A DNA stretch of 37,051 bases, taken from a virus. The DNA is taken from the IMG/VR virus record IMGVR_UViG_3300031111_000022, positions 1 through 37,051 of that record; one strand, given 5' to 3'. A program made the position numbers and the translations under genes. The notes under the pieces were generated by a model. The model searched no databases. It saw only the letters and a program-made list of their open reading frames with translations, and was not told where the DNA came from. Shown piece by piece: positions 14,965-22,935 of this stretch (the stretch's first letter is position 1; every line of letters starts with the position of its first letter).

Positions 14965-15575
14965 TACGCGTCGGCCACCATGTGGTCGGCAGCCTTCATC
15001 GCCGTCAGGATCGCGTTGATCTTGGTGGCGCAGTCCTCCGCGGTGGCCGTCCCGGGATCGGCGATGGCCGCGACGTTGTCCATCTCGACGGCGTCCGCAC
15101 CGTCCGCACCGTCCGCACCGGCGGCGCCATCCGCCCCGTCTGCGCCATCCGCCCCGGCCGCACCGGTGGCACCGCGCTTGTCAATGTTCACCCAGGCCTC
15201 GTCCGTGCCGACAAGCTCCGTCAACCGGCCGACGTAGACCGAGTTGGTGGTGGACGACTTCACCGTGGCATCGTCGTTCACGAACATCGCCTGGCCGAGA
15301 TTGGCGATGGTCAGTCCGCTGTGCTTGACCAGGATTTCCCCGGCCTTCACAACGCGCACGCTGACGTCGCCGTCGGCCCCGCCGGTGTTGTCAACCGACT
15401 CGATGGCGTACCCGATGAAATCGAAGTCCGCCGTGTCGGCAGCGGGCACGCCATACCCGGTGGCGTTGGCGCAGACCATCGCACCGTTGTAAATGACCGC
15501 ATCGGCCGCCAGCTTGACGTCCATCTCGTGGCCGGCCCGGGTCAGCAGCTCTTTGTCCTTCGTGAGTGCCGTCAT
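14964..15575 (-). CDS. Collagen-like head decoration protein (DUF2190-type)
   Basis: A 203-residue protein between protease/scaffold and capsid. Residues about 1-130 resemble capsid decoration proteins of the DUF2190 type (AGHEMDVKLAADAVIYNGAM, then VDNTGGADGDVSVRVVKAG). At about 135-161 there are nine uninterrupted Gly-X-Y triplets rich in Ala and Asp (GATGAAGADGADGADGAAGA...), a collagen-like stretch able to trimerise, followed by a helical tail (CATKINAILTAMKAADHM). The collagen stretch may project from the capsid surface. Confidence 0.7.
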   Translation of the reverse strand: MTALTKDKELLTRAGHEMDVKLAADAVIYNGAMVCANATGYGVPAADTADFDFIGYAIESVDNTGGADGDVSVRVVKAGEILVKHSGLTIANLGQAMFVNDDATVKSSTTNSVYVGRLTELVGTDEAWVNIDKRGATGAAGADGADGADGAAGADGADGADAVEMDNVAAIADPGTATAEDCATKINAILTAMKAADHMVADA

Positions 15576-15637
15576 GTTGCTCCTCCTTCTTGGGTCTGTT
15601 GAGCCGGGCCACTGGCCACGGCCTTGGGTTCAGTTCG

Positions 15638-16141
15638 CTACGCCTTCTTGGCGGCGAGCATCTCCTCCTCGGTGAGGTCGTAGAGCTCCGCCACTTCCTT
15701 CTCCTCGGCGGTCAGCGCCTGCTGCTCGCCATCGGCCTGGGGCGCCTGGGCGTTCCCAACCGGCACCTGGGTCCCCTGGGTCTTCAGGAACGAGCTGAAC
15801 CCATCCAGGTCGTCGCTGGCGTAGTTCATGGCCCAGTCCTTCTGGGCCGGGGTGAGCTTGCCGGCGGACAACGCCTCGTCCACCACCCGCTCGGCCTTGA
15901 GGCGGTCCACCTCTTCCCGCAGCGCGGTGTGCTCTTCCACGCTCACGACGTGCTTGCCCTGCAGCTCGCGCACAACACGGCAGATTTCGGTGCTGGTCGC
16001 GGTGGCGGACAGGCCAACCACCTTGGCCACCTCGCCGAGCGGCTTCTGCGCTGCCAGCGCACTGAGCTTCTCGGCATACTGCTCTTCGCTCAGCCCCTCG
16101 CCGAAAGCGGCTTCAAGGGCTTCCTTCAACTTCTTGTCCAT
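15638..16141 (-). CDS. Nested scaffold protein from an internal start in the protease gene
   Basis: Within the protease gene, ATG 16141 (opening MDKKLKEALEAAFGEG) is preceded by GGGGAGG 8 bases upstream, a strong internal ribosome binding site. It falls exactly at the junction between the protease half and the coiled-coil scaffold half and would yield a 167-residue scaffold. Mu (I and Z) and lambda (C and Nu3) use the same in-frame nested arrangement. Inferred from sequence; expression is not proven. Confidence 0.75.
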   Translation of the reverse strand: MDKKLKEALEAAFGEGLSEEQYAEKLSALAAQKPLGEVAKVVGLSATATSTEICRVVRELQGKHVVSVEEHTALREEVDRLKAERVVDEALSAGKLTPAQKDWAMNYASDDLDGFSSFLKTQGTQVPVGNAQAPQADGEQQALTAEEKEVAELYDLTEEEMLAAKKA

Positions 16142-16651
16142 GGGTTCATCCTCCCCTTGCTGTGAGTTGACGACCGGCTCCAACTGGTTGAGAGCCGGAG
16201 TATTCGTGAGGGCCACGCTGTGAAGACCGACCACGACGCGGTCCTTCTTGCGGGTGTAGATGACCGGCGACAGATAGCGGAACTCCCTGGCAGCGAGGCG
16301 TTCTTTTGCCTTGTCGGTCCATTCCATCTTCGCCCAGAGGCCGGTTTCTCTCACCTCGAGCTGCTCGACCCAGCCCGCCGCCGGGGCCTCCGCACCGGTG
16401 AACTGAGCCCACAGGCTCTGGTGGTGATAATCGCAGTGCAGGTCCCGACCGAGCTGCTGGCGCTCCTCCATCACCAGGCGGAGTCCGTCGTCTGTCACAT
16501 GGAACGGGCGACGGCCGTCTACCGGCGTCGCCTTGCCCATCGGCAGAACATGAATCCACTCGGGGATCTCCGACCCGCCGACGTCGGTTGCAAAGAGCAG
16601 TGTGTCGCATCCGGTTCGCTCGGGGAGCTTGACCTGGTTCTTCTTCGCCAC
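15638..16651 (-). CDS. I: Prohead protease/scaffold fusion (Mu gpI-like)
   Basis: A 337-residue protein of the phage I protease family. The protease half (EWIHVLPMGKATPVDGRRPF, HCDYHHQSLW, AAGWVEQLEVRETGLWAKMEWT, REFRYLSPVI, HSVALTNTPA) covers residues about 30-155; the D-Y-x-H-x-S segment carries likely catalytic residues. The C-terminal half is a charged helical scaffold. It begins one base before the MuF gene stop. Cleavage and scaffolding of the capsid is the expected role. Confidence 0.9.
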   Translation of the reverse strand: MAKKNQVKLPERTGCDTLLFATDVGGSEIPEWIHVLPMGKATPVDGRRPFHVTDDGLRLVMEERQQLGRDLHCDYHHQSLWAQFTGAEAPAAGWVEQLEVRETGLWAKMEWTDKAKERLAAREFRYLSPVIYTRKKDRVVVGLHSVALTNTPALNQLEPVVNSQQGEDEPMDKKLKEALEAAFGEGLSEEQYAEKLSALAAQKPLGEVAKVVGLSATATSTEICRVVRELQGKHVVSVEEHTALREEVDRLKAERVVDEALSAGKLTPAQKDWAMNYASDDLDGFSSFLKTQGTQVPVGNAQAPQADGEQQALTAEEKEVAELYDLTEEEMLAAKKA

Positions 16652-17925
16652 TATTGACCTCCATGCTGGATGTCGTATGATTGAGTTGAGGCCGGGCGGT
16701 GTGCCTCAGCCACATAACCGCTCGACTGGTCCACGTGCTGCTGAGTGAGCGCGGCGGACGTCCGCTCGTATATCCTGATCCCACGCCGCCTCTTGTTGAA
16801 CTCCTTCAGCTTGTTCATCGGCAAGACGTTGAAACCAGTCCACACCCCAGCATCCGCCTGAACCACGACAAGCATCTCCTTGTCTGCAAACCGCTTGAGG
16901 TAGTGTTTCCGCAGGACAACACGGCCGTCCTGATAGCGCATCGGCAGCATCCACACTTCTGCAGGCCGCTCGATTGTCGGGCGTACGGCAGCCAAATGTC
17001 TGGCCCGCTTCCTGTCGACATCCTTCTTGTCGAGGTAGTCCGCCAGGCGGTCGTTGAGTAGCACCGGCTTTCCGGTGGCGTCTGACAGGGCAAGCTGCCG
17101 CCTGCGGAACGCTGTCTGCCATGCGTCCTTGACCGTATCCGCATCGATGCGCTGGTAGTCCTCAGTGTCAGGCGGCACGGCCGGCAGTGACCCTGACGGC
17201 GAGCTGCCACCGACCATACTCGGGGATCCCGCCACGGCCTTCTGCTGGCGCACAAGCTCGTCCCCCCAATGGGCTTTGGCGACGTTGCTGTTCCAGCCCT
17301 TGTCCGGCTGCACCACAACGGACTTGCCGTCCACTTCCGCCATCTTACCCAGCACGTCGCTTCCCTTTTCCACCTTCGTGCCGTCACGGTCCAGGTCCGA
17401 CTGCGACCTGGTGCGCACAGTGCAGCGACAGAGGAATCCGTTTGGCGGGTAGATGCTGTCCCAAATTGGGTCGCTGGCGGCGAAGACCTTCCCGTCGAGT
17501 GCGGCATGCGTCGGCCGGGTCTGGCTATCAATGACGGCCAGGTACTCCCAGAACGGCCGAGCCTTGAGAACAGCAGGGGCCTGCATCTGCTTGTACCTGC
17601 CGACCGAGTACGCGGTGAGCACGTTGGTGTAGACGGAAGTGCGCAGACGCCACGGCCGCTCCTCTTCCCAGCCGGCCTTCTCCAAGACCGGCGCTACGTT
17701 CTTCTTGAACTCCTCGTAGGTGATGCCGTCGGTCAGCGCCTTCGCCATCTCGCCCATCACCTGGGCCACGATGGACTGCTCAGTGAGGCCGGACATAAAG
17801 AAGGCCTTCGCTCTGGCATCCTCGGCCAACTGAGCAAACTCCTCGTTGCTCAGCGGGACCTTGTCCTGCCAGTACTCGATTGCCTCCTCCATCGGGAGGT
17901 TCTTGAGCTCGACACTACTCCCCAT
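16651..17925 (-). CDS. F: MuF head morphogenesis protein fused to PBECR-type nuclease toxin domain
   Basis: A 424-residue minor head protein. Residues about 90-175 are a MuF domain (RTSVYTNVLTAYSVGRYKQ, EYLAVIDSQTRPTH, IYPPNGFLCRCTVR). After a Ser/Gly/Pro linker (230-255), residues about 265-390 carry a second domain: GKPVLLNDRLADYL, IERPAEVWML, RVVLRKHYLKRF, LVVVQADAGVWTGF and RRRGIRIYE. This pattern fits the PBECR2-type (barnase/EndoU/colicin/RelE-like) domains found at MuF C-termini. Such domains are thought to act as nucleases delivered with the virion. ATG 17925 has a weak SD and overlaps the portal gene end by 11 bases; the start is less certain than the rest. Confidence 0.8.
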   Translation of the reverse strand: MGSSVELKNLPMEEAIEYWQDKVPLSNEEFAQLAEDARAKAFFMSGLTEQSIVAQVMGEMAKALTDGITYEEFKKNVAPVLEKAGWEEERPWRLRTSVYTNVLTAYSVGRYKQMQAPAVLKARPFWEYLAVIDSQTRPTHAALDGKVFAASDPIWDSIYPPNGFLCRCTVRTRSQSDLDRDGTKVEKGSDVLGKMAEVDGKSVVVQPDKGWNSNVAKAHWGDELVRQQKAVAGSPSMVGGSSPSGSLPAVPPDTEDYQRIDADTVKDAWQTAFRRRQLALSDATGKPVLLNDRLADYLDKKDVDRKRARHLAAVRPTIERPAEVWMLPMRYQDGRVVLRKHYLKRFADKEMLVVVQADAGVWTGFNVLPMNKLKEFNKRRRGIRIYERTSAALTQQHVDQSSGYVAEAHRPASTQSYDIQHGGQ

Positions 17926-19492
17926 CGTGCACCAACGCCCTCCCGAACATCTCGGAGTTGAACATCGACCTGGCCAACAGCTCCCGCACCTGCGCAAGGT
18001 CGAGCGCGGGGTATGCCTGTGCCAGGCGTTCAAACGCCTGCTCGTAGCTGTCTGCATCCTGGATAATTTGCAGCAGCTCTCTCATCGTGTTGTGTGTATC
18101 GGTTGCCGCCTGGCCGGTGGACGCTTCAACCACGCTCTCGATGGCGGCGGCGTTAGTCTTGTCCTGCGAACTGGCGGTCAGCAACACCTGAGCCAACGGC
18201 CCGAGGCTGTTCTCCTCGGCGTTGCCTTTTGGCGCCCCGGCCTGGCCCTGGTACACGTCCTCGCCGTCCTTCGGTATCGGTACTCCGAACTTCTCATGCA
18301 GCCACTTCACGGGGACCTTGACCCCCACGTCCTTCACCAGCTTCGACAGCCAATCGGAGGCATCCTTCAGGTCCTCCGGCTCTTCGATTACCAACTCGAA
18401 CTGCGGGGCGTGTTCGGCTGCGTCCCAACCGTGATTGAACCCGACCAGCGGAACGACCAGGTCACGCTGCAAAGTGTCGGCCAGCGCCTCGGCGTCAGCG
18501 TCCCGCAGGTCATCACGGACCTCGTCATGCACCTTTCCTGCCGAGTACGTGCCGGTCGACCCGGAGGTGTCGACTGTCAGCGTCTGCCCGAGGATCGCCT
18601 TCGAGATCTCCCGGCCCATCGACTGATAGAGCAGGTTGTAGACATCGCCGCCCTTCCCGCCGTCGATGGCTTTCACGAGATCAATCTCGGTTGCTTTCGA
18701 GATGACGCCGGCGGCATCCGTGCCCAGCATCTGGACCGCTGTCTTCAGCGCGTCCTTGTCCTCCTTCGATGCGCTCGGGTCATACTTGCCGATTCGCATC
18801 GGCATGCCGTAGACCTCGGCGAACGTCAGCCAGTCCTTGATGGTGTAGTTGCGGAACAGGTAGGCCCAGGCGGCGACCCTGTAGATACCGCCACGGGCTG
18901 GATGACCACTCTTGGCCTGGTACTGGTGCACGATGAATTTGCGCGGCACCAGGTCGTGGAGGTCACTTCCGGACTCGTCACGCAACTGCAAGCGACGTCC
19001 CTCGCCAAAGGCGAAGCACCGCTGATGTACCCAGTCCCCACGCTCGACATCTGCACCGTTTGGCCCGACCTTCCACGTGAGCTCAACAGCCGAGAAGCCC
19101 TTGCCGATGGCATCGAGCGCGTCAAGCATCAGTTGGCGGAAGTTGAAGATCCCCTTGATGCGCTCAGTGATCTCCTCGGCGAGCTTCTTGTCCGCCGCCT
19201 GATCACTGGCAGGCCGGAGCCGCCAGTCAAGCCGGGCCACGGCCAGCTTGCGAGTCCCGACGCAGCTCAGGAGGTGGGTGTCCTTCTCCTCCATCTCCTC
19301 AAACAGTTCCATCTGGCTGTAGATGTCGCCCTCATTGGCCGCCGTGAAGATAGCCGCCAGCTTCCGAGGAGTGAGGCCGCGGCTGGGGGTGCCGTCCTGG
19401 AACGCATCCCGCACGGCCAGTGCGGCCGAGACGGTGCTCGGTTTCGACGGGTACTCAATCGGCCGACCGAATGCGTCGTACAGCTTCGCCAT
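17915..19492 (-). CDS. Portal protein (Mu gp29-like, DUF935)
   Basis: A 525-residue portal. Diagnostic stretches include ILSRA-like N-terminus replaced here by RKLAAIFTAANEGDIYSQ, then LFEEMEEKDTHLLSCVGTRK and LDALDAIGKGFSAVELTW, and VYGMPMRIGKYDPSASKEDK in the middle. These are hallmarks of the DUF935 portal family of transposable phages. Length is typical. It forms the ring through which DNA is packaged and to which the tail attaches. The start overlaps the terminase stop by one base. Confidence 0.92.
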   Translation of the reverse strand: MAKLYDAFGRPIEYPSKPSTVSAALAVRDAFQDGTPSRGLTPRKLAAIFTAANEGDIYSQMELFEEMEEKDTHLLSCVGTRKLAVARLDWRLRPASDQAADKKLAEEITERIKGIFNFRQLMLDALDAIGKGFSAVELTWKVGPNGADVERGDWVHQRCFAFGEGRRLQLRDESGSDLHDLVPRKFIVHQYQAKSGHPARGGIYRVAAWAYLFRNYTIKDWLTFAEVYGMPMRIGKYDPSASKEDKDALKTAVQMLGTDAAGVISKATEIDLVKAIDGGKGGDVYNLLYQSMGREISKAILGQTLTVDTSGSTGTYSAGKVHDEVRDDLRDADAEALADTLQRDLVVPLVGFNHGWDAAEHAPQFELVIEEPEDLKDASDWLSKLVKDVGVKVPVKWLHEKFGVPIPKDGEDVYQGQAGAPKGNAEENSLGPLAQVLLTASSQDKTNAAAIESVVEASTGQAATDTHNTMRELLQIIQDADSYEQAFERLAQAYPALDLAQVRELLARSMFNSEMFGRALVHDGE

Positions 19493-21174
19493 TACCAGGC
19501 CCCCTTGTCGCCGCTCCAGCGGCGCTGCTGAACGGACTGATACTCAACCGGGCCCTGCCCGAAGAGTCGGGCCACAGCCAGGTACTCGCAGATGATGGAG
19601 GAGTTCATCGCCATGCCGAAGTGGTTGGCCACGTTCTTGCGGTAGCGGTAGGCGACATTGCCGCGGGCGTCTTCGACCTTCTCCTTCTGCAGCATCTTGA
19701 GTTGCAGGTGAACCTGGTCGAGAACCGCCGGCGACTCCGACGTCACCGCCGGCAACAGCACCTGCGACGGCTCCACGGAAAACATCCCAGTGAAGTCGTC
19801 GAGGCTCGTGTCTCGGTTGGCCTTCACCCGGGGAATCTCCTTGCCCATGTGCTCGAACGTGTCTTCCTGCAGCTCCTCGCCACCGTAGAAGTTCTGCACC
19901 CAGACCTGGCCAGGGTGGTCGTACGTCAGGCCTCGAGCCAGATTGGTGAGCGGCTTGTAGTCAATCACCAGACCGGACAGGCCGAGCCGGGCCCATAGCT
20001 CGTTGATGCGCCCCTGGGCCTGGTCTCCGTCGATGTCCTCAAACCAGATGTACCGCTTGCGACCATCGGGCAGCAGCTCGTGCACAGCCAGGTGAACCTG
20101 GTTGCCGGTGTCAACGCCGGCGAAGCGCGGCAGGCTGCCGACCCCGAGCTCCATGTGGTAGTCGGCAGACACCCCCTGGAGGACCGCATCGGTGATGGGC
20201 TGACGGTCGCCGGCGTCCGGCTTGGCCAGCGTGGAGCAGCGGAACTTCGCCAGCTTGCTCTTGCTCTCCTTCGCCTTCTCCCAGCGACGCATGATGTAGC
20301 CGAGGTCGATAGCCGACAAGGCGAGCTGCGACAACCGGAATCCGTAGCGGTGGTCTCGTTCGGCCTCCGGATTCTCGGCGACGTACCGGCCCTCGAGGTC
20401 GCGGTCGATTGCCTTGCCGCACTTCGTGCAGATGAAGCCGTATGAACCGCCTTCAAACCGCTTTACATTGCGGGGAAACTCGTCTTCGAGGATGTGATCG
20501 GTGTTGCATGCTGAGCACCGGACAAGCCACTGGTACCTGCAGGTGTCCTGGAAGAGCTTGTCGATACCGCTGCCGGGGAACATCGGAACGCAGAAGTACA
20601 TCCGGAATCGCCAGTCGGATGCGGCGATACGGTCGTCGGACCACTCCATGTTCTCGGCGGGGATGACATCCACCTCGTCGTAGAACATCGCGTCCAGCGG
20701 AATCGAGATGGCGCTGACCACAGACTCCAGGCCAAGGCTGTACAGGAAGCGGCCGTTGAACTCCTTCAGGCCCTTCGTGTTCACTCCCTGGTGCGCGCCG
20801 TCCCGCATCATCCCCTGGAGCACCTGGCTGCGACGGATGGCAGCCGAGAATCTGGTAGCGCCAAAGCGCTCAGCGAACTCCTGGGTCGGCAGGTAGTAGC
20901 CCGCGTTCATGCGCATCATGGCCGGGACGAAGGTCGCCGTGCCGACGTTCAACGTCGAGATGCCGGTCTGGGCGCCCTTGTGGATGACGAACTCGACGTC
21001 GGCGATGCGCTTGGACATCACCTCGTCGAGCTTGTCCACCATCGCTTCGACCGGGCGACGGCCGGCAAACGAGAATCGGCCCTTGTCCGTCCCGACTTCC
21101 TTGACCAGGAACTCCTTGAAGCTGTCGTATCGTCGGGCGCCAGTCCCGACCAGGTCACCGAGGAGCCCGCTCAT
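19492..21174 (-). CDS. Terminase large subunit
   Basis: A 560-residue packaging ATPase-nuclease. A degenerate Walker A (HKGAQTGIST, residues 65-74), Walker B (MFYDEVDVI, 163-171), and a nuclease-type acidic motif (FAGVDTG, Asp355) are visible. Between them a Cys4 zinc knuckle (Cys220, Cys223, Cys249, Cys252) resembles the lambda GpA-like terminases. Its neighbours are the DUF3486 protein (likely small subunit) and the portal, as in Mu. It drives headful packaging from the phage end. Confidence 0.88.
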   Translation of the reverse strand: MSGLLGDLVGTGARRYDSFKEFLVKEVGTDKGRFSFAGRRPVEAMVDKLDEVMSKRIADVEFVIHKGAQTGISTLNVGTATFVPAMMRMNAGYYLPTQEFAERFGATRFSAAIRRSQVLQGMMRDGAHQGVNTKGLKEFNGRFLYSLGLESVVSAISIPLDAMFYDEVDVIPAENMEWSDDRIAASDWRFRMYFCVPMFPGSGIDKLFQDTCRYQWLVRCSACNTDHILEDEFPRNVKRFEGGSYGFICTKCGKAIDRDLEGRYVAENPEAERDHRYGFRLSQLALSAIDLGYIMRRWEKAKESKSKLAKFRCSTLAKPDAGDRQPITDAVLQGVSADYHMELGVGSLPRFAGVDTGNQVHLAVHELLPDGRKRYIWFEDIDGDQAQGRINELWARLGLSGLVIDYKPLTNLARGLTYDHPGQVWVQNFYGGEELQEDTFEHMGKEIPRVKANRDTSLDDFTGMFSVEPSQVLLPAVTSESPAVLDQVHLQLKMLQKEKVEDARGNVAYRYRKNVANHFGMAMNSSIICEYLAVARLFGQGPVEYQSVQQRRWSGDKGAW

Positions 21175-21707
21175 GGAGTCGCCTCCTCGAGCTTCTGCTC
21201 GATGATGCGCTCCAAGCGGTCCAGCAGGTCCGGGTGGTCCTTCAGTTCTGCCGTCAGCTCCGCCTTCAACTCCGTCGCCGCAGCCGACTTGGCCTTCTCG
21301 TACTGAAGCGACAGGCGCTCCCTGGCCACCGACGAAGACTGCAGTCTCGCCAAAGCGTGAACCATCGAGGAGAATTTCTCCTCGCTCATGTCCGTGTGCG
21401 ACATCATGAAGTCGACGATGCGAGCCGTTGCCACTCGTGCCGCTGCGTCCTCAGCCACGTCCAGGTCGCCGCCAGTTTCCGAGACTATGGCCCGGGCCTG
21501 CTCGTTGATGCTCTTCAGCCGCTCCAGCGTAGTCAGGAACTGCTTGCCGTACCGGGCGACACTGCTCTTGCCGATCTCGTACCCCTCGCCGTCGAGCACC
21601 GCGGCGATGTCCCGGTACGTGCTGCCGTTGGCGATCATCTGATCGACCTGGCGTTGCAGCGCGTCCGGGAGCTCCTGGAGCTTGAAATGTCGCCGGCGGT
21701 CACTCAT
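21171..21707 (-). CDS. Mu gp27-like protein (DUF3486), likely small terminase subunit
   Basis: A 178-residue protein beginning with R-R-R-H-F-K-L-Q-E-L-P-D-A-L and continuing with an HTH-like segment (GSTYRDIAAVLDGEGYEIGKSSVARY), then a long helical region. This is the DUF3486 signature. The DNA-binding N-terminus and position directly upstream of the large terminase support a small terminase role in recognising the packaging site. Confidence 0.85.
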   Translation of the reverse strand: MSDRRRHFKLQELPDALQRQVDQMIANGSTYRDIAAVLDGEGYEIGKSSVARYGKQFLTTLERLKSINEQARAIVSETGGDLDVAEDAAARVATARIVDFMMSHTDMSEEKFSSMVHALARLQSSSVARERLSLQYEKAKSAAATELKAELTAELKDHPDLLDRLERIIEQKLEEATP

Positions 21708-22006
21708 AGCTCGATGGTCACCCCGCAGTCCTGGATGATGTTGCCCTCGAGGAGGTCCTTGCCGTGCGCAGTCAGCCGTGCGACATGCAGCTCATCGCCC
21801 ATGTCGTCGATGACTTCGAGGCGCACATAGTCCTTGTCTTCCAGGTACGCCAGGTCCCGGGAGACCTTCGTCTCATCCGCCGGCAGGCGGGCTTCGGCCA
21901 GCATCATCACGAGGGTCTTGGTCGGCAGGTCGCCGGGGTAGACCATGTCCAGGGCCCGGAGAATCCGTCCGCGTCGCTGCTTCCGTCTGAGCTGATGGAT
22001 GTCCAT
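21704..22006 (-). CDS. Mu gp26-like winged-helix protein
   Basis: A 100-residue protein with a winged-helix pattern: basic start (RRKQRRGRILRAL), helices around PTKTLVMMLAEARLP and ADETKVSRDLAYLEDKDYV, and a beta wing (LHVARLTAHGKDLLEG). It lies between the gp25-like and gp27-like genes exactly as gp26 in Mu. It may help in packaging or late transcription; function is not established. Confidence 0.75.
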   Translation of the reverse strand: MDIHQLRRKQRRGRILRALDMVYPGDLPTKTLVMMLAEARLPADETKVSRDLAYLEDKDYVRLEVIDDMGDELHVARLTAHGKDLLEGNIIQDCGVTIEL

Positions 22007-22381
22007 CTATGCCACCTGCTTGCCCGTGCGCTCCTGGAGAGCGGACAGGCTGCTGTTGAAGTCGGTCATCTGCTGCCGCTGCAGCTTCTGCTCTTTGGAG
22101 ATCTCCCGGAGCAGCTCCGTCACTCCAGTCTCAAAGCGGCTCATCTCCCGCACAAAGTGGTCCTTCGTCGCGTATCGCTCAGCAACACGCTCCTTATGGG
22201 CTGCGAGGTCCTCACGAACGGCAGCGATAGCCTCGTCAGCCTCGTCGGCCCTGCGCTCACTGCGCTCTTCCACGGTACGCGTCTTGTCACGGAGGTCCTT
22301 GAGGTAGAACAGGATGAACGCGCCGAGGATAGAGACCAACGGCGGCACCACGTATCGCATCACTTCAAGGACGGCTTCCAC
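22007..22381 (-). CDS. Mu gp25-like membrane-anchored coiled coil (DUF2730-type)
   Basis: A 124-residue protein with one transmembrane segment near the N-terminus (YVVPPLVSILGAFILFYL, residues about 10-27) followed by a long charged coiled coil (RTVEERSERRADEADEAIAAV...). This layout and the position in the lysis-to-packaging interval match DUF2730 proteins of Mu-like phages, whose function is unknown. Confidence 0.7.
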   Translation of the reverse strand: MEAVLEVMRYVVPPLVSILGAFILFYLKDLRDKTRTVEERSERRADEADEAIAAVREDLAAHKERVAERYATKDHFVREMSRFETGVTELLREISKEQKLQRQQMTDFNSSLSALQERTGKQVA

Positions 22382-22685
22382 CGCACCCCTCCATCAGCAC
22401 GTCGAAGCGGCTCTCGTAGAGGTCGAAGTAGGCCTCCGCCTCAACCCGGATGATGCGCAGCGCTTTCTCCAGCTCGAGGACGTAGTTGAACAGCTCGGCC
22501 ATCTCTTCGGCATCGACGACAACGGCTTCTCCAAACTCTGGGTCACTCATTCCCCGGGCCGACGTGACCGTCGGCTTCAGCGGATCGGCCGGCAGCTCCG
22601 GCCTGGTCGGCTTCACCATCCAGGAGACCTTCCCGGTCGCCGGACTGCAGCCCACCAAAGTGGCGCAGGAGAGCACCAGCAACAT
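22365..22685 (-). CDS. Rz1-like spanin lipoprotein (o-spanin)
   Basis: A 106-residue lipoprotein candidate in a different frame from Rz and overlapping it. From ATG 22685 it reads MLLVLSCATLVGC, a short hydrophobic signal ending in the lipobox LVGC, then a proline-containing stretch (TRPELPADPLKP), then an acidic helix. A basic stretch just upstream in frame (RRWTRR) suggests the true start could be further upstream at a non-ATG codon such as TTG near 22772. It would be tethered in the outer membrane and join Rz to disrupt the envelope. The long C-terminal helix is unusual for Rz1. Confidence 0.7.
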   Translation of the reverse strand: MLLVLSCATLVGCSPATGKVSWMVKPTRPELPADPLKPTVTSARGMSDPEFGEAVVVDAEEMAELFNYVLELEKALRIIRVEAEAYFDLYESRFDVLMEGCGGSRP

Positions 22686-22935
22686 CACCGCCGCTGATGC
22701 CCTCCGGGTCCACCTTCTCGTCCTCGACCTGGCGCTCGATTGCGTCGAGCTGCTCCGACGTGCGGCGCTCAAGAGCCCGCTCGTACTCGAGCTGTCCTGC
22801 CAGGTTTGCGCTGATGCGCTCGTATTTGGTTGCCTCGTCACGGGCTTCATCCCTCTGACGTTTCAGGAGTACGGCGACCAGCACGGCCACGGCTACAGCC
22901 AGGCCGAGGATGAGGATGGTTGCGACCTGCCACAC
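22543..22935 (-). CDS. Rz-like spanin (i-spanin)
   Basis: A 130-residue protein with an N-terminal membrane anchor (ILILGLAVAVAVLVAVLL, residues about 7-24) and a periplasmic coiled coil (KRQRDEARDEATKYERISANL, then RRTSEQLDAIERQVEDEK). An Rz1-type lipoprotein is encoded in an overlapping frame, the classic spanin arrangement. Start is GTG 22935, directly following the holin stop, with GGAGG 5 bases upstream. Confidence 0.78.
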   Translation of the reverse strand: MWQVATILILGLAVAVAVLVAVLLKRQRDEARDEATKYERISANLAGQLEYERALERRTSEQLDAIERQVEDEKVDPEGISGGDVAGALLRHFGGLQSGDREGLLDGEADQAGAAGRSAEADGHVGPGNE

